Below the pieces are notes generated by a model. That model did not search any database and was not told the DNA's origin. It worked only from the letters and a program-made list of their open reading frames with translations. DNA of 64,000 nucleotides, from positions 1,426,001 through 1,490,000 of the forward strand of contig NZ_CP025407.1 of assembly GCF_002847285.1 (NCBI RefSeq), given 5' to 3'. The stretch is from Streptomyces sp. CMB-StM0423 (lineage in GTDB: Bacteria; Actinomycetota; Actinomycetes; Streptomycetales; Streptomycetaceae). Position numbers and translations under genes: made by a program. This document shows positions 44,290 to 52,573 of the stretch, piece after piece (within the stretch, counting starts at the first letter, position 1; each line of letters begins with the position of its first letter).

Positions 44290-44587
44290 CGTGCCTCCTC
44301 TGCAGTTCCGCGTGCTCCCGGTGCGGCCATCGGGCGAGTCTATCGATGGGCCGAACAGGTGACCGCGCAGGGACACACGGGAATCCGGGTTTTTACGTCC
44401 CGGGCGGCTCCAAGGTTCGGCTCGGCCCGTCTCAAGCAAATCCGAGGATTGACTCGGGTGTTGGGCGCGGCGGACGATCGGGCGGGATCCCCAGGCGGCA
44501 ACCCGGCCGGGTCCGTACGCCGCGCGGCCGACGGCGTGCGGGGTCCGGCCGGGTGCCGACCGCCTGGGCGCCCTGGAGTGCCGCGCG

Positions 44588-46153
44588 TCAGTCGCGGCGG
44601 TACTGGGCCGGGGAGTTCTTCGTCGCCTCGTCCTCGTGGCTGCCGGTCGTGCCGCGGTCGACGTGGAAGGTGGTGAGCGTGGTGACGGGCGAGTCGGGGT
44701 CGCGGCGGTCGCCGATGACGCGCATGTGGGCGCTGAAGCGTTCGGGGGTGACGTCGTAGACGTCGTAGCCGTAGCGGTTGCCTTCGAAGTACTTGAGGTG
44801 CGGGTTGGCGGCGCCCATGACGGGTCCGTTGGTCCGGTTCCAGTCCGGTGAGTACGCGCCGGAGGTGACGGAGTGGGCGGTGAACTCGGTGCCGACAAGT
44901 GGCGATTCGGGGTTGTCGTAGTCGGTGCGGATGTCGTCGACGAAGGCGGAGTGCCAGTCGCCGGTGACGACGACGAGGTCTTCGAGGCCGGCGGCGTGGA
45001 CGTGCTGGAGGACTTCCTTGCGTTCGGCGAGGAAGCCGTCCCACTGGTCGGTGAACATGTACGGGCCGCCGGGTGCGCCGCGGAGCTGGCTGAGCATGAT
45101 CGAGTTGGCCCAGACGTGCCAGGTGTCGGGGGCGTTGTCGATGTGGTGCTTGAGCCAGTTCTTCTGGTCGGTGCCGAGGATGGTGCCGTCGGGGAGGTTC
45201 TGCGCGGAGCGGTGGGAGCGCAGGTCGAGGATGGCGAGCTGGACGAGTCCGCCCCAGTCGCGGGTGCGGTGGATCTCGGGGTCGGGGAGTGCGGAGTCGC
45301 CGAAGGAGTCGCGGTGCGGCATGTGTTCGTACCACGCCTGGTAGGCGGCGGCGCGGCGGCGTACGAAGGGGGCGCCGCCGCCGCTGCCGCTGTAGTCGTT
45401 GACGACTTCGTGGTCGTCCCAGGTGAGGAACCAGGGGTGGGCGGCGTGGGCGTCGCGGAGTGCGGGGTCGCCTTTGTAGAGGGCGTGGCGTTTGCGGTAG
45501 TCGGCGAGGGTGAGGATCTCGGGTCCGTCGTGGTCGCGGACGTGGTCTTCCGGTACGCCGCCGACCTGGCCGTGTTCGTAGATGTAGTCGCCGAGGTGGA
45601 TGACGAAGTCGACGTTCTCGGCGGCGATGCCGCGGTGGGCGGCGTAGTAGCCGTCGTGGAACGCCTGGCAGTTGGCGGCGGCGAAGCGGACGCGGCCGAC
45701 GGTGCCGCCGGGGGCGGTGCGGGTGCGGCCGGTGCGGCTGGTGCGGCCGAGGGCGCTGAAGGCGTAGTGGTAGGTGCGGCCGGGGGTGAGGCCGGTGACG
45801 GGGATGTGGACGCTGTGGCCGAGGGTGGCGGAGGCGGGTGCGGTGCCGCTGGCGACGACGCGGCGCAGTTCGGGGTCTTCTGCGACGGTCCAGCGGACTT
45901 CGACGATGTCGGGGAGGTCTTGTTCGGCGGCGAGGGGTTCGGGGGCGAGGCGGGTCCACAGCAGGACGGAGTCGGGCTGTGGGTCGCCGGAGGCGATGCC
46001 GAGGGTGAAGGGTGCGGTGTCGTATCGGGCGCCGAGTTTCTCGGCGGCGGCGCGGGCCTGGGCGGGGCCGAGTCCTGCGGTGAGGGGCCAGGCGGCGCCG
46101 AGGGCGCCGGCGGCGGCCGCGGATTTGAGGAGGGTGCGGCGGTCGACGGTCAC
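44588..46153 (-). CDS. phoD: Alkaline phosphatase D, Tat-secreted
   Basis: Secreted phosphodiesterase/phosphatase of 521 residues. It opens with a Tat signal (VDRRTLLKSAAAAGAL). Catalytic and metal motifs of PhoD are visible: ANCQAFHDGYYAAHRGIA, FVIHLGDYIYEHG, FLTWDDHEVVNDYSG and VTGDWHSAFVDD. It releases phosphate from organic phosphodiesters outside the cell, dependent on calcium and iron. ATG start inside the stop of the upstream small gene (ATGA), so the two are coupled. A GTTCACCC element upstream of the pair fits PhoP control. Confidence 0.94.
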   Translation of the reverse strand: MTVDRRTLLKSAAAAGALGAAWPLTAGLGPAQARAAAEKLGARYDTAPFTLGIASGDPQPDSVLLWTRLAPEPLAAEQDLPDIVEVRWTVAEDPELRRVVASGTAPASATLGHSVHIPVTGLTPGRTYHYAFSALGRTSRTGRTRTAPGGTVGRVRFAAANCQAFHDGYYAAHRGIAAENVDFVIHLGDYIYEHGQVGGVPEDHVRDHDGPEILTLADYRKRHALYKGDPALRDAHAAHPWFLTWDDHEVVNDYSGSGGGAPFVRRRAAAYQAWYEHMPHRDSFGDSALPDPEIHRTRDWGGLVQLAILDLRSHRSAQNLPDGTILGTDQKNWLKHHIDNAPDTWHVWANSIMLSQLRGAPGGPYMFTDQWDGFLAERKEVLQHVHAAGLEDLVVVTGDWHSAFVDDIRTDYDNPESPLVGTEFTAHSVTSGAYSPDWNRTNGPVMGAANPHLKYFEGNRYGYDVYDVTPERFSAHMRVIGDRRDPDSPVTTLTTFHVDRGTTGSHEDEATKNSPAQYRRD

Positions 46154-46731
46154 GGGCGGCCTCCTCGGCGGGTGGCGGTGAGGGCGAGGGTGAGGGCGTC
46201 GGCGTAGCCGTCGTTGGCGGTGCCGCCGGCGCGGGTGAGGGTGAGCAGGAGGCGGGCGGTGCGGGCGCCGGGGGGTACGGGGGCGGTGGCGGTGCGTTCG
46301 AGGAGGGCGGTGCGGCCGGCGCGTTCTTCTGCGGTGACGGGGCCGAGGACGCTGAGGGCGAGGGGGGTGCCCTGGGGGTCGCGGAGTTCGACGGCGAGCC
46401 GGGCGCCGTCCTGCTGGTCGGCGTAGCCGCCGAGCCAGGCGGTGAGGGTGTAGTGGACGCGGCCGGCGTCGATGGCTTTGTGTCCGGTGGCGCCTGTGCG
46501 GGGGAGGTCGATGTCCTGGAGGAGTGCGGTGCGGGGGCTGTTGCCGCCGGTGAAGAAGCGGGTGCCGCGGGTGGTGGGGCCGGGGTCGTCGGGGGTGGGG
46601 TAGCCGCCGCCGAGGTCGTACGGGACGAGGGCGGGGGCGCCTTGGGTGAGGCGCCAGCCGTGGACGGTGGTGACGGGGTCCGCGGTGCCTCCGGGCCCGG
46701 TCTCTGCGTCGCCGTTGACGACGAGGTTCAC
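46150..46731 (-). CDS. PhoD-coupled beta-sandwich protein
   Basis: A 193-residue protein starting with the GTG at 46731, GGGAGG at good spacing. The sequence (VVNGDAETGPGG, HYTLTAWLGGYADQ, LAVELRDPQGTPLALSVLG, ARLLLTLTRAGGT) has the pattern of a carbohydrate-binding or fibronectin-like beta sandwich. It has no signal peptide of its own despite the secreted partner, which is strange; it may be a secreted protein riding with PhoD or a cytoplasmic partner. Its last codons overlap the PhoD start by four bases. Confidence 0.75.
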   Translation of the reverse strand: MNLVVNGDAETGPGGTADPVTTVHGWRLTQGAPALVPYDLGGGYPTPDDPGPTTRGTRFFTGGNSPRTALLQDIDLPRTGATGHKAIDAGRVHYTLTAWLGGYADQQDGARLAVELRDPQGTPLALSVLGPVTAEERAGRTALLERTATAPVPPGARTARLLLTLTRAGGTANDGYADALTLALTATRRGGRP

Positions 46732-46799
46732 GCCTGCCTCCCTGGTGGTCGAGGTGGGGGTGTGTGCGGGGTGTGGGGCGCAGGTATCACAGCAGCGGC

Positions 46800-46807
46800 G
46801 GGTGAAC
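46800..46807 (-). promoter_or_regulatory. PHO-box-like element
   Basis: GTTCACCC on the minus strand, about 70 bases ahead of the phoD operon. PhoP boxes are 11-bp direct repeats of GTTCACC; only one unit is well conserved here, so the call is tentative. Confidence 0.3.
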
Positions 46808-46864
46808 CTGCGGAAGACGTGCGGCGAATGGTGCCGGGCGCGGGTGCGGCACGGGTTGTGCGGG

Positions 46865-47869
46865 TCAGCCGTCGAGGAGGTGCCGGCCGCGGGCGGTGAG
46901 GCGGTGGACGACGTGGGGTCCGGCGCGTTCGCTTTCGGCGAGGCCGGCGCGGCGCAGGACGGTGAGGTGGCCGCTGACGGAGGAGGCGGGCATGCCGAGG
47001 CGGGCGGCGATGCCGCCGGTGGTGGCGGGGGCGGGGGTGGGGGTGAGGGCGGCGAGGATGCGGGCGCGGCTGGTGCCGAGGAGGGCGGCGAGTGCGGTGT
47101 GGCGGCGCGGGGTGGGGCCGGTGGTGGCGGGCGGGGCGGGGTGGCGGCGTACGGGGTGGACGACGACGGGTGGGAGTCCGGGGTCGGCGAGGGCGACGGG
47201 GGTGGTGTGGCAGAAGTAGGAGGGGATGAGGCGGAGTCCGCGGCCGTGCAGGTGGAGGGTGGAGTCGACGGGGTAGGGGGCGGTGAGGACGGGGTCGGTC
47301 CAGGTGAAGGGTTCGAGGGTGGCGAGGACGGCGGGCAGGCCGGTTTCGAGGGCTTCGAGCTGGCGGGCGCGGTCGGCGGCGACGGTGGCTTCTATTTCGC
47401 TCCAGTCGGGGGCGACGAGGTGGTGGTGGAGGTGGTGTAAGGCGTCGGCGAGGTCGGCGAGTACGGTGCGGTCGCCGGCGGCGAGGCGGCGGGTCCAGGA
47501 GGGCAGGGGGCGGTGCCGGGCGGCGAGGCGGATTTCGCGGGCGAGGCGGGTGGCGGGGGTGGCGCGCAGGGTGCGCAGGGCGGCGGTGATGCCGTCCTCG
47601 GATTCGGCGGGGGTGAGGAAGTCGGGGAAGTAGCGGGCGTCGGCGGGTGCGATGCCGTTGACGAACCGGCAGGTGCGGCGCAGGTCGTGCTGTTGCAGCC
47701 GGTGGCGGGCGCGGCGGTGCCAGGGGCGCAGTCTGGCGGGGAGGCGGGGTGCGGGGGTGTATGCGACGTGCAGCCCGAGGATCGCCTCCCAGATCGGGTC
47801 GGCGGTGCGCGCGAGCTGGACGTGGCGGAAGTCCCGGTCATTGAAGTGGACATGAAGCTTTCCGGCCAT
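46865..47869 (-). CDS. ArsR-type winged-helix regulator
   Basis: A 334-residue regulator. Residues 250-330 form a winged helix typical of ArsR proteins (TTGGIAARLGMPASSVSGHL, LRRAGLAESERAGPHV); the N-terminal 250 residues are a helical effector domain of the DUF5937 type with VQLARTADPIWEAILGLHVA. The ATG at 47869 is chosen because the protein body begins there; the open frame upstream is Arg/Pro-rich and unlikely. It probably represses a nearby operon, perhaps its own. Effector unknown. Confidence 0.85.
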   Translation of the reverse strand: MAGKLHVHFNDRDFRHVQLARTADPIWEAILGLHVAYTPAPRLPARLRPWHRRARHRLQQHDLRRTCRFVNGIAPADARYFPDFLTPAESEDGITAALRTLRATPATRLAREIRLAARHRPLPSWTRRLAAGDRTVLADLADALHHLHHHLVAPDWSEIEATVAADRARQLEALETGLPAVLATLEPFTWTDPVLTAPYPVDSTLHLHGRGLRLIPSYFCHTTPVALADPGLPPVVVHPVRRHPAPPATTGPTPRRHTALAALLGTSRARILAALTPTPAPATTGGIAARLGMPASSVSGHLTVLRRAGLAESERAGPHVVHRLTARGRHLLDG

Positions 47870-48055
47870 ACCCGAGGGTAACCACCCGCGGCCTGCGCTG
47901 TCTCCGGCGCGACCGCTCCCGTTCCGGCCGCGGTGGACTCGGGTTTTCGACGGTGGCGGAAAACCCGTGCGGCGCGGGGGTCCAGGGGTGCCTACGATGC
48001 GTCGCCGCACGGCCAGCACCTTCGCGAGCAGCTACGGAACACGGGAAGGAGCCAG

Positions 48056-49321
48056 ATGCGGCGCACACCAACACGGAGCCGGTGGCGCAGGGTTGCGCTG
48101 ACCGGCGCGATCTGCGCGGCCGCCGTCGCGCACCCGGCGTATGCCGGGGCGGCCGGCGGCACGGCGGAGGCCGGCGGCCCCGCGCCGCCCGCCACCTGGC
48201 GGGCGGACCTCGCGGACGTCGGCGCGGACGACGTCAACGTCCGGTACGTACAGGGCGATCTGCGGCTGCGTTCGCAGACGGCCGCACCCGCGTCCCTGCG
48301 GTCGGTCCCCGGCGAGGGCAGCCAGGTCCTGGCGCCGGAGCGGCTCGGCCGTCCCGTCAACCGGGTACGGGCCGGGCTGGACGCCCGCGTCCCGGCGGGC
48401 GCCGAGGTTGCGGTCGACGTCCGCGGCCGGGCGCCGGACGGCGGCTGGACGGAGTGGCTGCCCGCGGGCGCGGACGCGGCGGAGGCGGCCCGGCTGCCGT
48501 TCGCGGTCACCGAGGTCCAGGCCCGGCTGACGCTGCGCGCCGCCGGCACCGGCGCCGCCCCGTCGGTCCAGGGGCTGCGGCTACGGGCCGACACGGACGC
48601 GGCGCCGCGCGCGAGCGCCGCCGCGGCCCCGCTGACGTACCGGCTGTTCGCCACCCGCGAGGGCCTGGTGGGCGGCACGACCGCCAACGGCCATGTCATC
48701 CAGCCCAACGACCACTTCGTGGCCCTGCCGTCGCGGCGCGGGCTGTCCCCGAAGGGCAGCGCCGAGTACTCGGTGCAGGTCTGCGGCCCGGCGCGGTGCG
48801 AGACGGCGCCGGTGTGGGACGTGGGCCCGTGGAACACCAAGGACGACTACTGGAGTCCGCCGTCGGTGCGCGAGTCGTGGCGGGACCTGCCGCAGGGCAT
48901 GCCGGAGGCGCAGGCGGCGTACCAGAACGGCTACAACGGCGGGCGCGACGAGTTCGGCCGCCGGGTCGCGAACCCGGCGGGCATCGACCTCGCCGACGGC
49001 ACGTTCTACAACGTCGGCCTGAACGACAACGGCTGGGTCGACGTGACGTTCCTGTGGACCGGCGACCAGACCGGCAAGCGGTTCCCCACCTGGGGCACCG
49101 ACGTGCGGGTCCGCCAGGCGTCCACCACCTCCTCCGCGGTGCTGACCACCCTGCCCGGTCCTACGCAGGTGCGGGTGGAGTGCCAGGAGCGCGGCGAGCG
49201 GATCACGTACGACGGCCACACCAACGACGCCTGGGCCTACCTGCCCGACTACGGCGGCTACATCTCCAACATCTTCATCGACGTCGCCGACGCCTGGCTG
49301 CCGGGCGTCCCCGAGTGCTGA
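48056..49321 (+). CDS. Secreted protein with C-terminal SH3-like module
   Basis: A 421-residue secreted protein; signal peptide AICAAAVAHPAYAGA after an Arg-rich start. Residues 90-170 form a beta domain seen in actinobacterial surface proteins; residues 180-335 (VWDVGPWNTKDDYWSPP, NGGRDEFGRRVANPAGIDL) recall double-psi beta barrels, which bind or cleave wall peptides. The C-terminal 75 residues (GTDVRVRQASTTSSAVL, ending LPGVPEC) are clearly homologous to the end of the next gene's product. The ATG at 48056 follows GGAAGGAG. A cell-wall hydrolase or binding role is inferred. Confidence 0.8.
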   Translation: MRRTPTRSRWRRVALTGAICAAAVAHPAYAGAAGGTAEAGGPAPPATWRADLADVGADDVNVRYVQGDLRLRSQTAAPASLRSVPGEGSQVLAPERLGRPVNRVRAGLDARVPAGAEVAVDVRGRAPDGGWTEWLPAGADAAEAARLPFAVTEVQARLTLRAAGTGAAPSVQGLRLRADTDAAPRASAAAAPLTYRLFATREGLVGGTTANGHVIQPNDHFVALPSRRGLSPKGSAEYSVQVCGPARCETAPVWDVGPWNTKDDYWSPPSVRESWRDLPQGMPEAQAAYQNGYNGGRDEFGRRVANPAGIDLADGTFYNVGLNDNGWVDVTFLWTGDQTGKRFPTWGTDVRVRQASTTSSAVLTTLPGPTQVRVECQERGERITYDGHTNDAWAYLPDYGGYISNIFIDVADAWLPGVPEC

Positions 49322-49367
49322 ACGCGCCACCCCCGCACCTTCCACCCCCACCGAAGGAGGCGACCCG

Positions 49368-50201
49368 ATGCCTCGCAGACCCCACTCCTCCCCCGCCGCC
49401 GCTTCCGCCCGCCGGCCGGCGCGGCGGGCCGCGGCGGTCGTCGTCGCGGCGCTGCTGACGCTGCTGGGACTGACCGCTGCGGCGCCGGCGCAGGCCGACC
49501 CGAGCCCCATGCTGGCGCCGAACTTCAAGGCGCCGTTCCCCTGCGGCCAGCAGTGGACGTACAGCCATCACAGCGCCGAGGTGCGCCGCGCGCTGGACTT
49601 CATCCGCTCCGACGGCGGCGGCACCGCGGGCACACCGACGGTCGCCTCCGCGGCGGGCACCGCCACCCGCCACTACCAGGCGGGCGGCGCCGGCAACTAC
49701 ATCGTCATCGACCACGGCGGCGGCTGGAAGACGTACTACTTCCACCTCGCGTCGTTCTCCGTCGCCAACGGCGCCTCGGTCGGCCAGGGCCAGCAGATCG
49801 GCGTCACGGGCAGCACCGGCAACTCCTCCGGCGCCCACATCCACTACGAGCAGCTCCTCAACGGCGTCGGCCAGGACATCCGCATCAACGGCTCGGCGCT
49901 GCCGTATCCCGGCTCGTACGGCCAGTACCACCTGCGCAGCGACAACTGCGGCAACACCAACTTCTCCACCTGGGGCAGCGGCGTGAACGTCCGCGCGGAC
50001 GCGCGTCTCAGCGCCCCGGTGGTGACGACCCTTTCGGGGCCGACGCGCGTCTTCGTCGAGTGCCAGAAGCAGGGCGACGTGGTCAACGCCGAGGGCTACA
50101 CCAACGACTGGTGGAGCCGCCTGCGTGACCAGCGCGGGTTCATCTCCAACATCTACATCGACCATCCGGACGCGAAGCTGCCGGGCGTGCCCCTCTGCTG
50201 A
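49368..50201 (+). CDS. Secreted M23-family peptidase with SH3-like tail
   Basis: A 277-residue secreted LytM/M23 endopeptidase that cuts peptidoglycan cross-links. After the signal peptide (VVVAALLTLLGLTAAAPAQA) the zinc site reads HHSAEVRRALDF and later HIHYEQ; the middle is standard M23 (GNYIVIDHGGGWKTYYFHLA). The last 75 residues, from GSGVNVRADARLSAP to LPGVPLC, match the C-terminus of the preceding gene's product, so the two probably bind the same wall target. The start is ATG with GGAGG upstream, 47 bases after the previous stop; the two are likely an operon. Confidence 0.92.
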   Translation: MPRRPHSSPAAASARRPARRAAAVVVAALLTLLGLTAAAPAQADPSPMLAPNFKAPFPCGQQWTYSHHSAEVRRALDFIRSDGGGTAGTPTVASAAGTATRHYQAGGAGNYIVIDHGGGWKTYYFHLASFSVANGASVGQGQQIGVTGSTGNSSGAHIHYEQLLNGVGQDIRINGSALPYPGSYGQYHLRSDNCGNTNFSTWGSGVNVRADARLSAPVVTTLSGPTRVFVECQKQGDVVNAEGYTNDWWSRLRDQRGFISNIYIDHPDAKLPGVPLC

Positions 50202-50221
50202 ACCCCCTCGGACCCGCAGGG

Positions 50222-50240
50222 GCCGGCGTCCCGCGCCGGC
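50222..50240. terminator. Convergent terminator hairpin
   Basis: GCCGGCG and CGCCGGC with a five-base loop, between the convergent M23 peptidase and PH-domain genes, inside a 61-bp gap. Confidence 0.5.
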
Positions 50241-50262
50241 TCCTGCGCCGGGCCCCGCCTCC

Positions 50263-51066
50263 TCACCAGGGCGGCGGTTCGCCGCCCTCGCGGTCCCCGG
50301 CCCCGTCCCCGTCGCGTCGTCTGCGGGCCATGCCCGCCGGCGCAACCGCGACCGGGGCAATGGCCACCGCGGCGAAGACGCCTACGAAGACCGTGCCGGG
50401 GACGTCCGGCAGCGACCCGGCGTTGCCGGTGGCCAGGAAGGCGACGGCGACCGCCAGCACGCGGCCGACCAGCACACGGACCGCGGTGCGGCCCCAACCC
50501 ATCGCCTCCACCAGTGAGTTCTCGTTCCGCTCGGCGGCACCGGCCCTGGCCCGTGCGGCGGTGGTGACCTCGGGCCGCGGCGTCCAGTCCGCGCCGCGGC
50601 GGCGCTCCCGGACCTCGCGGATCGCCTGCGCCTCGCGGTGGGCGAGCAGGCCGCGGCGGTCCATGACGTTGGGCAGGCTCACCCGGCGGCCGTCGCGGTG
50701 GTGGACGACGACGCTCATGACGGGGCGCTTGCGCTCCGCCGACGCGGGCGCGTTGTGCTCGACCTCGACGGCGAGGAGATCGGGCCAGGCCAGCCGTCTG
50801 GTGCGCAGCCAGCGGAGCGTGATGCCGCTGTCGTCGACGATCGTCACGCTGCGGACGACGCAGCAGCCGAGGAGCAACAGGGCCAGCGCGGCGGCGCAGA
50901 ACGGGATCGCGACGGCGGCGGGCGCGTCGGCGCCGATGACCAGCAGGAGTCCGAAGAACGCGAACAGCCCGCAGAAGACGGCGCACAGCAGGGCGAGGAA
51001 GATCATCGATCCGAGGTGGCCGCGGTACGTGCGCACCCGGCCCCCGCCACCCGTCGTACCGGCCAT
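50263..51066 (-). CDS. Membrane protein with bacterial PH domain
   Basis: A 267-residue membrane protein. Two hydrophobic segments near residues 21-70 (FLALLCAVFCGLFAFFGLL) frame a short loop; residues 75-140 (SVTIVDDSGITLRWLRTRRL, VHHRDGRRVSLPN) match the low-molecular-weight PH (bPH6) domain; two further spans lie near the C-terminus. The ATG at 51066 is chosen because the protein body begins there; upstream reading is Arg/Ala-rich noise. Related proteins are common in actinomycetes; function unknown, possibly sensing a lipid or protein at the membrane. Confidence 0.8.
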   Translation of the reverse strand: MAGTTGGGGRVRTYRGHLGSMIFLALLCAVFCGLFAFFGLLLVIGADAPAAVAIPFCAAALALLLLGCCVVRSVTIVDDSGITLRWLRTRRLAWPDLLAVEVEHNAPASAERKRPVMSVVVHHRDGRRVSLPNVMDRRGLLAHREAQAIREVRERRRGADWTPRPEVTTAARARAGAAERNENSLVEAMGWGRTAVRVLVGRVLAVAVAFLATGNAGSLPDVPGTVFVGVFAAVAIAPVAVAPAGMARRRRDGDGAGDREGGEPPPW

Positions 51067-51182
51067 CGCGCACCCCGTCCCGTACCGTCCCGGCCTTCCC
51101 CGCCCGCGCAGCCGTGCGACGGCCGCCGCGGGCGGTCCGGTAGGGGCCGCGCCCGGGGAGGGCACCCGGGCGCAGGCATCCG

Positions 51183-52358
51183 CTATCGGCGAGCGGCGCG
51201 GGCGTAGCGGGAGGCGAGCGCGTGGTACGCCTCCTTGGGCTCCCAGTGCCAGGGCGACTCCGGGTCGCCGGGGGTGTCCTGGACCGGCTTGACGATGGCG
51301 TAGCTGACGGTGTCGAGGTCGTGCACCGGGTCGTCCGGCCAGTGCCAGGACCCGGGGGTGAGGAACTCGAAGGCGTGCGCCGAGTGCAGCCCCATCGAGT
51401 CGATGACGTCGTAGACGTCGGTGAGGTACGCGGCCTGGGTGCGCTCGCTGCGCACCAGCGGCTCGGTCAGCTCCGGCGGGGTCTTGTCGAAGTCGACCTT
51501 GGCCCACCCCATGCCGCCGTCCGCGGGGGCGCCCTCGTAGGTGCAGCAGCCGAACTCGGAGATCGACAGCGGCTTGCCGAAGCGCAGGTAGGCGCGCAGG
51601 TCGCGGCGGTAGCCGGCGGGGCGCGGGTGGTAGCCGTAGTAGTCGATGCCGACGATGTCGAAGAGGTTCCAGTCGACTTCGTCGTCCTGGGCGGCGGCGT
51701 AGCTGAGTTCGCCGCCGAAGACGGACCGGCCGACGGCGGCGGCGCGGGCGGTGAACTCATCCAGTTTGCGCTGCATCTCGACGGGGTCGAAGGTGCCGTT
51801 CTGGATGTTCTCGATCCGCTCGAAGACGTTCGCGCCGGGCACGATGCCGGGCACGAAGAGCCAGAACTCGCACCCGACGCTCAGCTCCACGCCGGCGCCC
51901 TGGCGGCGCAACCCCTCGGCGTGGCGGCCGACTTCGGCGAGGTGGTCGAGGATCTCGCGCGGCGGACGGTCGCCGAGGGTGGGTTCTGCGCGTACGTACA
52001 GGCCGCGCTCGGCGGCTTCCTCGGCGGTGGCGGTCAGGCGGGCCACGCCGTCGCCGGTGACCTTCACGGCGTTGGCGTGCAGACCGTCGCGGATGGCGCG
52101 GATGTCGCGCCGCATCCGGGCGGCGCTCCACCGGGTGGCGGGGGTCTCCCCGGCACCGATGGTGTAGCAGACGCTGCGGTACCGCAATCCGCTGCCGCCC
52201 CGGCCCCCGGCGCCACCGGCCGTCCGCGCCGGCTCCGCCGCCCCGCCGCTGTTCGCGGCGGCCACCGACCCGCCCACCGCAGCGGCCCCGACCCCCGCCG
52301 CCCCGGCCAGGAACCGCTTCCGGCTCAACCCCCGTGCCCGCACTCCCCGTCCCTGCAT
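51183..52358 (-). CDS. Secreted glycosidase-like TIM-barrel protein
   Basis: A 391-residue protein with a Tat-like signal (SRKRFLAGAAGVGAAAVGG) and a (beta/alpha)8 fold of the glycoside-hydrolase clan A kind. Two candidate acidic catalytic residues are the Glu of SVGCEFWLFVPG and the Glu of SISEFGCCTYEG at the end of strands. The neighbourhood of sugar-active secreted proteins supports the call. The ATG at 52358 has GGGAGG upstream. It diverges from the GH106-like gene across an operator-like region. Exact family and substrate are not readable from the sequence. Confidence 0.7.
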   Translation of the reverse strand: MQGRGVRARGLSRKRFLAGAAGVGAAAVGGSVAAANSGGAAEPARTAGGAGGRGGSGLRYRSVCYTIGAGETPATRWSAARMRRDIRAIRDGLHANAVKVTGDGVARLTATAEEAAERGLYVRAEPTLGDRPPREILDHLAEVGRHAEGLRRQGAGVELSVGCEFWLFVPGIVPGANVFERIENIQNGTFDPVEMQRKLDEFTARAAAVGRSVFGGELSYAAAQDDEVDWNLFDIVGIDYYGYHPRPAGYRRDLRAYLRFGKPLSISEFGCCTYEGAPADGGMGWAKVDFDKTPPELTEPLVRSERTQAAYLTDVYDVIDSMGLHSAHAFEFLTPGSWHWPDDPVHDLDTVSYAIVKPVQDTPGDPESPWHWEPKEAYHALASRYARAARR

Positions 52359-52425
52359 GTACGCCTCCCGCGGCTCGCGCCGTCACCCCGGCCCGGCGGC
52401 CTGCCCGGCCGGGCCTTTCCCCGCA

Positions 52426-52453
52426 CATTAACAGAGCACGCACTCTATTAATG
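52426..52453. promoter_or_regulatory. 28-bp near-perfect inverted repeat
   Basis: CATTAACAGAG and CTCTATTAATG pair at ten of eleven positions around six bases. It lies between two divergent secreted-enzyme genes and looks like a dimer operator, perhaps TetR-type. Confidence 0.5.
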
Positions 52454-52463
52454 CGAGATCCAC

Positions 52464-52476
52464 TTGAAACGTTCAA
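52464..52476. promoter_or_regulatory. LacI-type operator-like palindrome 1
   Basis: TTGAAACGTTCAA has perfect TTGAA/TTCAA arms. Similar sites (TGAAACGTTTCA) are the standard operators of LacI-family sugar repressors in actinomycetes. Confidence 0.4.
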
Positions 52477-52549
52477 CTCGCCAACATTCTCCGGGGTGTT
52501 GACGGACCATGTCTCCAGGTCTAACTTCCGGTCAGCGCGAAGACCGATA

Positions 52550-52561
52550 TGAAACCTTTCA
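52550..52561. promoter_or_regulatory. LacI-type operator-like palindrome 2
   Basis: TGAAACCTTTCA is a perfect palindrome around CC, 13 bases ahead of the GH106-like start. It shares the TGAAAC half-site with the palindrome at 52464-52476. Confidence 0.4.
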
Positions 52562-52573
52562 ATTGGGGGCTCG

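Noticed and set aside
44340..45959. A 539-codon frame over the phoD gene
   Set aside because: Almost entirely Arg, Pro and His; it is the phoD coding strand read in another frame.
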